A program made the translations under genes and the position numbers. Below are positions 1-7,814 of a stretch of 64,000 nt of DNA, piece by piece. Source of the stretch: an uncultured Roseburia sp. (GTDB taxonomy: Bacteria; Bacillota; Clostridia; Lachnospirales; Lachnospiraceae); the NCBI GenBank assembly GCA_900756925.1, contig CAAELX010000053.1, forward strand, positions 43,594-107,593, read 5' to 3'. The notes beneath the pieces are model-generated. The model worked only from the letters and a program-made list of their open reading frames with translations, had not been told where the DNA came from and made no database searches. Every line of letters begins with the position of its first letter. Positions within the stretch are counted from its first letter, which is position 1.

Positions 1-3000
1 ATGTTATTGCGGATATTTGCCATACACTCCGCGCAGGGAAAAGCGCCGTTTCCTCGAAAGCGGACGCTGAAATTGCGATCAAGGAAAAGGCACAGCATCA
101 GTTGGATGCCTATGTGGTTGAGCTTCACAAACTGAACCCGGTCATTGAAAAAAGCTTGTATCAGCTGTATGAGTCTTACGCCGCATTTCGCTCCACGCCA
201 GATGTTGAGTTTCCTATCCCTCAGCTTGCTTCCAAAGGCGAATCGTACTTGATAGAAACAGCTGCTCTTTTGGAGCAGTATGCAGACTATATCCCATCCA
301 TCGGATATGATTATAGAAAGAATCCGTGGTACGGCTATATCAATCAGGACACATCTTACCAGTCAAAAAACGAGGTGAAGGGTGATCTTTCTGCCGTTTC
401 ACAATTCTTGCAGGTATTGATTCCTTTGCAGCAGGAAATCTCTGAGAAGTATAAAATACAATGTACCAGCGTAGAGGACGCACAGCTTTGGAACAGTTTC
501 TTCGGTTTTGCAGCGACTTCCAAACTGATTACACCGTCACTCCTGGATCGGGAGCGTTTTGACGCGGTAAACTCTGCGCTGCACAAATTACAAGCGCAGA
601 GTGCAGATATTATGGCTGCCCGCTCCGTGTTGGGTGCAGTGTTTGACGATGATATTTATAAACTGGATGGAGCTGCGTATTACAAGAAGCTGACAAAACA
701 GTTTGGTAGAATCTTTTCCCGGCTTTTCAATGCCGAGTACAAGCAGCTTATCACCGACCTGCGCTTGTGCAAGAAGGACGGGAAGAAACCTGCTTATAAT
801 GAAGCTGTCTCCATGACAGAACGACTTGCCTATTATCAGCAAAAGACCTTGGAGTTTGTTGAAGCTGAAGCACCCATCAAAGCATTTCTTGGTGAAGCCT
901 ATCATGGTGTCGAAACCGAATGGGATTATGTAGCGGAACAAATGTCGGCGTTGGGGGCAATATTCTCTAGCAGCATTGCGTTCGGTGCGTTGGGAAACTA
1001 CAACGATTTTTTCTCCGAACGGGGCAAATTTGCGGAGTATCATCAAAAACTCAAAGCGGCTTTTGCGAATTGTAGTACTGATACACTCGAGCGAGTTGAC
1101 GGGTACTTTGATCGAGCGATTCTGAGTACTCACTCTGCACCGTCTGTTCTGGTATTGGCGAGATCAAGGGAGTGCCTGAATGAAATGGACAAGTTGGATA
1201 ACTGGTGCCATTTCAGGAGTCTTCTCTCCAAGTTGGATGATAAGCAGGTCGTGCCTTATGTAAATGCTGCCATTGGTCAGAATATAGAGTCAAAGTATAT
1301 TGTCGGCGCATTCCAAAAGCAATTCTACTATCAATGGATCGATTCGATTTTGTCCGGGAATCCTGTTCTGTCTGCATTCAATCGAATTTCTCAGGATAAA
1401 GCGATTCGTACTTTTTCCGAGAAAGATACTGAGCAATTTGAAATCAATAAGACAAAAATCCGTGCTGAGCTTTCCTCTATGCGCCCATCGCTTGATATGA
1501 TTGCGTCCGGGAGCGCATTGGCAATCTTGCTTCGTGAAGGCGAAAAAAAGCGCAAGCAAAAGAGTATTCGTTCTCTGCTTGCTGAAACAGGTGAGCTTGT
1601 TCAGCGAGTCAAGCCGTGCTTTTTGATGTCTCCGCTGAGCGTCAGCACTTTCCTTGCGCCGGATTCCGTTCACTTCGATGTGGTTGTATTTGATGAGGCA
1701 TCACAGATTTTCCCGCAGGATGCAATCGGCGCAATCTATCGCGCAGACCAGTTGATTGTTGTGGGTGACTCTAAGCAGATGCCGCCCAGCAATTTCTTCA
1801 ATGCTACCATTGAAGCGGAGGACAACGATGAAGAAACCGGAGATGTAACGGACTTTGAATCTATCTTGGATCTGTGTTCGACATCCATGCAGCAGCTCCG
1901 GCTGCGCTGGCATTACCGCAGTCGATATGAGCAGCTGATTACTTTCTCCAACAAGAATTTTTATGACAGCGATCTTGTGACGTTCCCGTCTTCTAAGGTC
2001 GATGCTCCGGGAATCGGTGTAGACTATTATCACGTGGATGGTGTATTTGACCGCAAAGTCCATACCAATCGGAAGGAAGCAGAGTTTATTGTTGATCTGA
2101 TCTATCAGAATATTGAGAAATATCCGAACCGCAGTCTTGGCGTGGTTGCGTTCAGCGTAGCGCAGCAGGACTTGATTGATAAGCTGCTTTCCAAGCGGCG
2201 GCAAAGCACACCGGAAAAGGAATACTTCTTCAAGAATGATGTGAAAGAGCCTTTCTTCATCAAAAATCTCGAAACTGTGCAAGGTGATGAAAGAGATACA
2301 ATTATTTTCAGCATTGCCTATGGTATTGATGCGCAAGGGCGCCTACTGCATAATTTCGGCCCGTTGAACCGTGTCGGCGGTGAACGAAGGCTGAATGTTG
2401 CCGTTACCCGTGCAAAATGCAATGTTCAGCTGGTTTCTTCCATGCACTATACGGACATTGACTTGAAGCACACATCCGCAGAAGGTGCAAAGCTGCTTCG
2501 TGAATACCTCGATTATGCCGAGAACGGCAGCGTTGCGCTGGAACGGGCAATTTCCGTCAGCCCGTTTGAACAATTCGATTCCGATTTTGAACTTGAGGTG
2601 TGCGATTATCTGAGATCCAAAGGCTTTGCGGTAGATACGCAAGTCGGCTGCTCTGGATTCCGTATTGACCTCGGTTTGAAGTTGCCGGATAGCTCTGACT
2701 ATGTACTTGCGATTGAATGCGATGGCGCAACATATCACTCATCCAAAAATGCGCGTGACCGTGACCGTCTGCGGCAGGAAATTTTGGAGCGCATGGGTTG
2801 GAAATTCTATCGCATCTGGTCTACGGACTGGTTCAGAAACAAATCGATTGAGCAACTTCGACTTTTGGAGGCCGCTGCGGATGCGGTCAAAAATCCAACA
2901 AAAGCTGAAGCAAAGCCGGTAGACGGTCAGCCAACAGAAACATTCGAAGAGGTTGCAGTCGAAAAGCATTTTGAGTTCCCTGCATATAAGGCGGCAGACT

Positions 3001-3485
3001 TTTTTGAGGTTTGCCGACATCATGATTACAGCGATTTCAAGGCAATCGTCAAGGAAATTTTGGAAGTGGAGGCACCTCTATCGGAAGATTTATTCCTGAA
3101 GCGTATCGTGTGGTATTTTGAACGAGAAAAGGTCACGAATGTCGTGCAGAGAGCCTACGAACAGCAGATGTACGGCTACCAGCGTTACGGCATTATCCGC
3201 AGGAATGGATTCTTGTATCTGGATAACGGAAAAGAGATTCAGTTCAGAGGCCCGGGCGATATTGAGCGTGACATCAAACAAATTGCGCCAGAGGAATTAG
3301 CCGCTGGAATGTTTGAGATTCTGAAACAAAATGTAACAGCCGATAAAAGCGGGTTGTACCGTTCTTTAGCTGCGCAATGCGGAGTGACACGTGTTGGCAA
3401 AGCCATTAATGAGGCGATGGATGCTGCACTGAATGTGCTAAGTGATCGCATTATTATTGATGGCGAGCAGGTTTCCATCAAATAA
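1..3485 (+). CDS. UPF1-like SF1 helicase with Vsr-like nuclease domain and DUF3320 (5' end outside window)
   Basis: The frame is open from base 3, so the N-terminus, including the Walker A loop, lies outside the window. Residue numbers below count from the first Met at 102. Visible parts are a long helical insertion (about 1-480), a Walker B-type FDEAS motif near 528 followed by GDSKQMPP, the late helicase motifs QGDERD (about 724) and NVAVTRAK (about 765), a Vsr/PD-(D/E)xK-like domain at about 823-920 (FRIDL, then IECDG and YH), and a DUF3320-like region near 985-1030 (YGYQRYGI). Large DUF4011-type helicase-nucleases have this order and often sit in defence islands. A defence role here is inference, from family and from the mobile-element debris downstream. 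It could instead act in general RNA or DNA processing. Family call is firm, function is not. Confidence 0.85.
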   Translation, partial: VIADICHTLRAGKSAVSSKADAEIAIKEKAQHQLDAYVVELHKLNPVIEKSLYQLYESYAAFRSTPDVEFPIPQLASKGESYLIETAALLEQYADYIPSIGYDYRKNPWYGYINQDTSYQSKNEVKGDLSAVSQFLQVLIPLQQEISEKYKIQCTSVEDAQLWNSFFGFAATSKLITPSLLDRERFDAVNSALHKLQAQSADIMAARSVLGAVFDDDIYKLDGAAYYKKLTKQFGRIFSRLFNAEYKQLITDLRLCKKDGKKPAYNEAVSMTERLAYYQQKTLEFVEAEAPIKAFLGEAYHGVETEWDYVAEQMSALGAIFSSSIAFGALGNYNDFFSERGKFAEYHQKLKAAFANCSTDTLERVDGYFDRAILSTHSAPSVLVLARSRECLNEMDKLDNWCHFRSLLSKLDDKQVVPYVNAAIGQNIESKYIVGAFQKQFYYQWIDSILSGNPVLSAFNRISQDKAIRTFSEKDTEQFEINKTKIRAELSSMRPSLDMIASGSALAILLREGEKKRKQKSIRSLLAETGELVQRVKPCFLMSPLSVSTFLAPDSVHFDVVVFDEASQIFPQDAIGAIYRADQLIVVGDSKQMPPSNFFNATIEAEDNDEETGDVTDFESILDLCSTSMQQLRLRWHYRSRYEQLITFSNKNFYDSDLVTFPSSKVDAPGIGVDYYHVDGVFDRKVHTNRKEAEFIVDLIYQNIEKYPNRSLGVVAFSVAQQDLIDKLLSKRRQSTPEKEYFFKNDVKEPFFIKNLETVQGDERDTIIFSIAYGIDAQGRLLHNFGPLNRVGGERRLNVAVTRAKCNVQLVSSMHYTDIDLKHTSAEGAKLLREYLDYAENGSVALERAISVSPFEQFDSDFELEVCDYLRSKGFAVDTQVGCSGFRIDLGLKLPDSSDYVLAIECDGATYHSSKNARDRDRLRQEILERMGWKFYRIWSTDWFRNKSIEQLRLLEAAADAVKNPTKAEAKPVDGQPTETFEEVAVEKHFEFPAYKAADFFEVCRHHDYSDFKAIVKEILEVEAPLSEDLFLKRIVWYFEREKVTNVVQRAYEQQMYGYQRYGIIRRNGFLYLDNGKEIQFRGPGDIERDIKQIAPEELAAGMFEILKQNVTADKSGLYRSLAAQCGVTRVGKAINEAMDAALNVLSDRIIIDGEQVSIK

Positions 3486-3787
3486 TCCCTTGGTAACAAG
3501 GGTGCACTTCTATACTCTCCTGATGGGAGTATGTGCGCTCTGCGAGGCAGACAGCTCGGACAGACAAATGTTCGGGCTGTTTTGCGTCACTCCGTTCCGT
3601 ACAAGGGGCTGCACCCCTTGCGACGCTTGCGCGTCTATCCCAGCGCGCTTTGCAGCGAAAACGGTCTGCTGGCGCAGACCATTCCCATCGCAAAGTCTGA
3701 AAATCCCATACCGCAAGTTAGACCGTCTACCGAAAATGTAGGCGGTCTTTTTGTATCTATCGTTATAACAGTCAGGAGGTTGAAATC
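3486..3787. other. gene-free stretch, mobile-element-like sequence
   Basis: About 300 bases without a credible gene. It holds a small hairpin (about 3514-3534), a self-complementary CAAGGGGCTGCACCCCTTG block near 3601-3619, and a terminator-like hairpin at 3721-3752. This GC-rich style resembles spacer DNA in clostridial conjugative elements. That comparison is from memory and is not a match to a named element. Confidence 0.45.
3721..3752 (+). terminator. intrinsic terminator-like hairpin
   Basis: Arms GACCGTCTAC (3721-3730) and GTAGGCGGTC (3738-3747) pair over 10 bp with one G-T pair around a 7-nt loop, then five T. It lies 235 bp after the helicase stop and 36 bp before the next start, so it could end helicase transcription. 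Confidence 0.6.
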
Positions 3788-3985
3788 ATGCACGAGAAAG
3801 GAATTGAGAAGCTGCAAGCGGAGAAAGAAAAGGTCGAGCGGCAGCTTGCGCAGGAACAGCACAAAATCCAGCGTCTTGTAAACCGCACCGCCTACTATGA
3901 AAAGGGTGATCGCCGCAAGCGGGCGCACCGGACAAGTCCAGCGGCAAACGGGTACAGCACATCCATATCAGGTACGACGGGCTAG
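3788..3985 (+). pseudogene. DUF3847-family mobile-element gene, truncated and fused
   Basis: The start has a strong AGGAGG-type site. The first about 45 residues are a charged coiled coil ending in YYEKGDRRKRAHR, the pattern of DUF3847 proteins of conjugative elements of gut clostridia. After about base 3925 the normal family continuation is lost and the frame runs into foreign sequence. The same bases in another frame read as the tail of a serine recombinase, so a deletion seems to have joined the two genes. A short chimeric peptide may still be made. Function is unknown. Confidence 0.55.
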
Positions 3986-4050
3986 GCTTTATCCCTCTGA
4001 ATGAGCTGATGAAAAGGAAACGGCGTGACCGAAGTCACGCCGCTCCTTGA
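3925..4050 (+). pseudogene. C-terminal remnant of a serine recombinase (DUF4368-type tail)
   Basis: In frame 1 this reads APDKSSGKRVQHIHIRYDG, then GLGFIPLNELMK, and stops at TGA 4048-4050. That is the look of the extreme C-terminus of large serine recombinases with DUF4368, recognised from memory. No catalytic domain is present. With the fused DUF3847 fragment it marks a deleted mobile element whose end lies close to 4050-4110. Confidence 0.5.
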
Positions 4051-4077
4051 AAACACAAGGTTTTCACCATTTTTTGA

Positions 4078-4317
4078 TTTTACTGTTTTACGACCACCCA
4101 GCAATCAGGGCTGGTATTTACTAGATTTCGGAATGTCTTTTCCAAATACATTCCGGATGTGTCCTGGGACGGAAAAAGTGTGGCAGCAACATTTGCCATC
4201 CTGCTGCTTGTCCTGGCACTTGTCATGAAAGAAAAAAAGTTCTATAATTCTATGCGGTTATTTCAACAGAAAAAGAAGAAAAGAGAAAAAGCATGGAAAA
4301 GAAAAAACTTACAGTAA
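4078..4317 (+). pseudogene. 3' remnant of a chromosomal membrane-protein gene
   Basis: The frame reads without stops from 4078 to TAA 4315-4317. From about 4114 it looks like authentic protein: FTRFRNVFSKYIPDVSW, then one hydrophobic segment (FAILLLVLALVM) and a very basic tail. There is no start and no ribosome site. Its last bases overlap the start of the next gene at 4293, as in an operon. I infer that the mobile element at 1-4.1 kb removed its 5' part. The parent family was not recognised. Confidence 0.5.
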
Positions 4318-4967
4318 GAGGAGAACTTGCACTTCTTGTGGCAATTCTCATTAACAGCATGGGCGTTTTACTTATGCTTCAGTCTGGTTCCGGTATCTCG
4401 GCAATCTCAAGTGTACCTTATGCATTCAGTGAGGTATTTCCACAGCTGACGCTTGGAACATGGACTTACATATTTCAGGGACTTTTGGTGATCACGCTGA
4501 TGACCATGAAAAAACGGTTTGTTCCATCCTACCTGTTCAGCTTCATAGCAGGATTTGCATTCGGGGAACTGATGGATATTCACGAGCTGTGGATCACAAA
4601 ACTCCCACTTACAATTCCACTCCGGATACTCTACTTTGTATTGAGTTACCTGATACTGTGTTTTGGAATCGCATTGTCGAACCGCTGCAAGCTGCCGATC
4701 ATACCAACAGATCTGTTCCCGAGAGATCTGGCAGAGATTTTGCAGAAGCCATATTCGAGGGTGAAGATCACATTTGATGTGACATGTCTGCTTGTGACAG
4801 GCTGTCTGACTTATTTTGCACTTGGAAAGATCATGGGACTTGGCATCGGTACGGTGATCGCAGCATTTACCATGGGAAAAGGTGTTGCGATCGTAGGAAA
4901 TCTGATCGATAAGAAATTTATATTTGTTTCGGTGCTGTCGAAGAAAGAAAAAGCGCAGCAGGAATAA
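4293..4967 (+). CDS. DUF6198 (YczE/YitT-like) membrane protein
   Basis: 224 residues with about five hydrophobic segments (near 12-32, 57-75, 82-100, 111-130, 158-200) and a basic tail. Motifs GVLLMLQSG near the N-terminus and LGIGTVIAAFTMGKG near 185 match the DUF6198/YczE family of integral membrane proteins, whose substrate is unknown. The ribosome site is weak, and the start overlaps the truncated gene upstream, so it may once have been translated by coupling. A transport role is only a guess. Confidence 0.75.
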   Translation: MEKKKLTVRGELALLVAILINSMGVLLMLQSGSGISAISSVPYAFSEVFPQLTLGTWTYIFQGLLVITLMTMKKRFVPSYLFSFIAGFAFGELMDIHELWITKLPLTIPLRILYFVLSYLILCFGIALSNRCKLPIIPTDLFPRDLAEILQKPYSRVKITFDVTCLLVTGCLTYFALGKIMGLGIGTVIAAFTMGKGVAIVGNLIDKKFIFVSVLSKKEKAQQE

Positions 4968-5001
4968 TCCGTAACAGAACTTCTGCCTTTTTGAAAAAAC
5001 A

Positions 5002-5038
5002 TTGACAGTCAGCCCCCCCCCAAAAAAAAAAGTATAAA
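5002..5038 (+). promoter_or_regulatory. promoter-like pair split by a C9A10 homopolymer tract
   Basis: TTGACA (5002-5007) and TATAAA (5033-5038) are separated by 25 bp, 8 more than ideal. The spacer contains nine C (5013-5021) followed by ten A (5022-5031). Such tracts slip during replication, so promoter spacing for the HD gene at 5055 could vary. Start-site use is inferred. Confidence 0.4.
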
Positions 5039-5054
5039 AAAGAGGAAAACAGCA

Positions 5055-5645
5055 ATGGATTACATTTCAAGAGAACAGGCATATGAATTACTGAAAAAGT
5101 ATAATCAGGATCCTTTTCATATTCAACATGCACTCACGGTCGAAGCCGTGATGAAGTGGTATGCAAAGGAACTTGGATATGGGGCAGATGCAGAGTACTG
5201 GGGCATTGTCGGATTGCTCCATGATATTGATTTTGAACTCTACCCGGAAGAACATTGCATCAAGGCGCCGGAACTTTTACGGGAGGGTGGTGTCGGGGAA
5301 GACATCATACACGGCGTGGTGTCACATGGTTATGGCATTACGGTCGATGTCGCACCGGAACATGAGATGGAAAAAGTACTGTATGCGGCAGACGAGCTGA
5401 CTGGTCTGATCTGGGCTGCGGCGCTGATGCGTCCGTCGAAGAGTACAAAGGATATGGAGCTAAAGTCCTTAAAGAAAAAGTATAAGAGTAAAGGCTTTGC
5501 GGCTGGCTGCTCAAGAGAAGTGATTGAGCGCGGAGCTGCCGGACTCGGATGGAAGTTGGAGAAGCTTCTTACCATGACCTTAGAGGCGATGCGTGCTTCC
5601 GAGGACGAGATTCATGCAGAGATGGAAAAAAAAGGAATTTTGTAA
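5055..5645 (+). CDS. HD-domain hydrolase
   Basis: 196 residues. The HD signature is visible: an N-terminal His in HIQHA (about 24), GLLHDIDFE (about 54), HGVVSHGY (about 91) and a later Asp in AADELTG (about 116). Proteins of this size and layout are metal-dependent phosphohydrolases of unknown substrate, often grouped with HDIG proteins. The start follows AGAGGAAAA. It stands alone between a DUF6198 gene and a Y-family polymerase, so context does not suggest a substrate. Confidence 0.8.
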   Translation: MDYISREQAYELLKKYNQDPFHIQHALTVEAVMKWYAKELGYGADAEYWGIVGLLHDIDFELYPEEHCIKAPELLREGGVGEDIIHGVVSHGYGITVDVAPEHEMEKVLYAADELTGLIWAAALMRPSKSTKDMELKSLKKKYKSKGFAAGCSREVIERGAAGLGWKLEKLLTMTLEAMRASEDEIHAEMEKKGIL

Positions 5646-5652
5646 AAAGGTC

Positions 5653-5681
5653 TTATCATCGAACATACTTTCTGGTATACT
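5653..5681 (+). promoter_or_regulatory. promoter with a LexA-like half-degenerate box
   Basis: TTATCA (5653-5658), a 17-bp spacer and an extended -10 TGGTATACT (TATACT 5676-5681). Inside the spacer, CGAACATACTTTC starting at 5660 resembles the Firmicute SOS box CGAACATATGTTCG in its first half. This fits control of the downstream polymerase by LexA, but the second half is poor. Confidence 0.45.
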
Positions 5682-5719
5682 GTCTGTAAGAAAAGCAGAA
5701 AGGACAGGCAGGGAGATTG

Positions 5720-7246
5720 ATGAGAGAAGACCACACCTATATCGCGATCGATTTAAAATCATTTTATGCCTCCGTGGAATGTCAGGAGCGGGGACTTGAT
5801 CCACTCACGACGAATCTCGTGGTGGCTGATGCGGCAAGGACAGAGAAGACAATCTGCCTTGCCGTTTCGCCGTCCTTAAAGGCTTACGGAATTTCCGGAA
5901 GGGCCCGTCTCTTTGAAGTAATACAGAAGGTACAGCAGGTGAATGTGGAACGATTGCACAAGGCGCCGGGGAGACAGTTTGCCGGGAGTTCGTGTTTTGC
6001 AGACGAGCTGCGGGAACACCCGGAGCTTTCCCTGACATATGTGACGGCACCACCGCGGATGGCACTCTATCTGGATTATAGTACCAGAATTTATAATATT
6101 TATCTGAAATATATCGCCCCGGAGGACATGCATGTCTATTCGATTGACGAAGTGTTTATGGATGTGACACATTATCTGAAAACGTATCAGATGACACCGC
6201 GGGAGCTGGTGGGGAAGATGATTGCTGATGTGATGGAGGAGACCGGGATTACGGCAACTGCCGGAATCGGGACGAACCTGTATCTGTGCAAGGTGGCGAT
6301 GGATATTGTGGCGAAGCATGTTGCTGCCGATGAGAAGGGCGTGCGGATCGCCGAGCTTGATGAGCTGTCTTACCGGAAGCTGCTCTGGAACCACAGACCG
6401 TTGACAGACTTCTGGCGGATCGGGGCAGGTTATCGGAGAAAGTTAGAGCAGGCAGGGCTTTTCACGATGGGAGATATCGCGAGGTGCTCGGTCGGAAAAG
6501 CGCGGGATTACTATAACGAAGAGCTGCTTTACCGGCTGTTCGGTGTGAATGCGGAGCTTCTGATCGACCATGCATGGGGATACGAGCCAGTTACGATCGC
6601 AGATATCAAAGCCTATAAGCCGGAGAGCAACAGCATTGGCTCTGGGCAGGTGCTGCACTGTCCTTATGATGCCTGCCAGGTGAGGATAATCGTCCGGGAG
6701 ATGGCAGACATGCTTGCCTTAGACCTTGTGGAAAAGCATCTTGTGACAGACCAGATGGTACTGACGGTGGGATACGATATTGAGAATCTTACGAATCCTA
6801 AGATCCGGAAGAAGTATCATGGGGAAGTGAAGATGGACCGCTATGGCAGACAGGTGCCGAAGCACGCACATGGAACAGCCAATCTTACCAGGAAGACATC
6901 ATCCACAGCAGAGATCATGGAGGCGGTGCTAGCGCTCTATGACCGTATTGTAGACGGAAATCTCCTGATCCGCCGGATATATCTCACGGCAAACCGGGTT
7001 GTGGATGAGCGGACCGTGCAGGAAGCACCGGCATTTGAGCAGCTGGATCTGTTTACCGATTATGAAGCGCTAGAACAGGAACGGAAAGAGCAGGAGGAGC
7101 AACGCGCGAAGGAGCGGCGGCTTCAGGAGGCGATGCTCTCCGTGAAGAGGAAGTATGGAAAGAATGCGGTGTTAAAAGGCACCAGTTTACAGGAGGGAGC
7201 CACGACGATCGACCGGAATAAGCAGATCGGCGGGCATCGAGCTTAA
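5720..7246 (+). CDS. Y-family DNA polymerase (UvrX/UmuC-like)
   Basis: About 508 residues. The palm carboxylate motif AIDLKSFYASVEC at the N-terminus and YSIDEVFMDVT near 139 are the two catalytic metal-binding motifs of Y-family translesion polymerases. A helix-hairpin-helix region (FWRIGAGYRRKLE, about 227) and little-finger domain follow, with a charged coiled-coil tail from about 440. Length and tail fit the plasmid/phage-like UvrX group rather than DinB. ATG 5720 follows GGGAG; an in-frame TTG lies just before it. A YolD-like gene follows 25 bp later, the usual pairing. SOS control is suggested by the box upstream. Confidence 0.9.
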   Translation: MREDHTYIAIDLKSFYASVECQERGLDPLTTNLVVADAARTEKTICLAVSPSLKAYGISGRARLFEVIQKVQQVNVERLHKAPGRQFAGSSCFADELREHPELSLTYVTAPPRMALYLDYSTRIYNIYLKYIAPEDMHVYSIDEVFMDVTHYLKTYQMTPRELVGKMIADVMEETGITATAGIGTNLYLCKVAMDIVAKHVAADEKGVRIAELDELSYRKLLWNHRPLTDFWRIGAGYRRKLEQAGLFTMGDIARCSVGKARDYYNEELLYRLFGVNAELLIDHAWGYEPVTIADIKAYKPESNSIGSGQVLHCPYDACQVRIIVREMADMLALDLVEKHLVTDQMVLTVGYDIENLTNPKIRKKYHGEVKMDRYGRQVPKHAHGTANLTRKTSSTAEIMEAVLALYDRIVDGNLLIRRIYLTANRVVDERTVQEAPAFEQLDLFTDYEALEQERKEQEEQRAKERRLQEAMLSVKRKYGKNAVLKGTSLQEGATTIDRNKQIGGHRA

Positions 7247-7271
7247 CGGTGGAGCGAGGAGGGAATCTGTG

Positions 7272-7700
7272 ATGGAAAAAACAGAGAGCGAAGCAAAATA
7301 TGGCGACATCATAGGGCTTTCACACCCTGTTTCCCAAGTGCATCCGCAGATGTCTGTGCATGAGCGGGCAGCCCAGTTTTCTCCGTTTGCAGCACTGACA
7401 GGTCATGAGGCGGCGATCAGGGAGACTGCAAGACTCACGGAAGGGCAGATAGAGCTTGAGGAGGACAGAAAGGAAGAACTTGATGAGAAGCTGTCCGGAC
7501 TTTTACAGCCGGGCAGTGTGTGCCCGGAAGTGACAGTGTGTTATTTCGAACCGGATGCACGCAAAGAGGGTGGTACGTACCGGACTGTCAGTGGCAGGGT
7601 GAAGAGAGCAGATGCATATGAGCATCAGCTTGTTTTCGAAGATGGCAGGCGGATTGCAGTGGAACAGATTATTTCTATTGAGGATGGGAAAGAGACTTGA
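7272..7700 (+). CDS. YolD-like protein
   Basis: 142 residues. The N-terminal block (DIIGLSHPVS, MSVHERAAQFSPFAAL, GHEAAIRETARLT) is the typical YolD-like signature. A short beta-rich C-terminus follows. YolD-like proteins are encoded next to Y-family polymerases and are thought to act as UmuD-like accessory factors. ATG 7272 is preferred because GGAGGG lies 8 nt upstream, although an in-frame GTG sits directly before it. Very likely co-transcribed with the polymerase gene. Confidence 0.85.
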   Translation: MEKTESEAKYGDIIGLSHPVSQVHPQMSVHERAAQFSPFAALTGHEAAIRETARLTEGQIELEEDRKEELDEKLSGLLQPGSVCPEVTVCYFEPDARKEGGTYRTVSGRVKRADAYEHQLVFEDGRRIAVEQIISIEDGKET

Positions 7701-7814
7701 ATATAAAGGTGGGATTTCATATAATACAAGTATATGGAATCCTTTTTCCTTTTACAGCGGTAAAAAGTGCCCTGTGGAGGGAAAACGAAATAGAAATGAA
7801 CAGGAGAATGCATT

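Noticed and set aside
588..1133. Minus-strand frames opposite the helicase gene
   Set aside because: They have no ribosome sites or recognisable motifs, and the plus-strand helicase frame is continuous.
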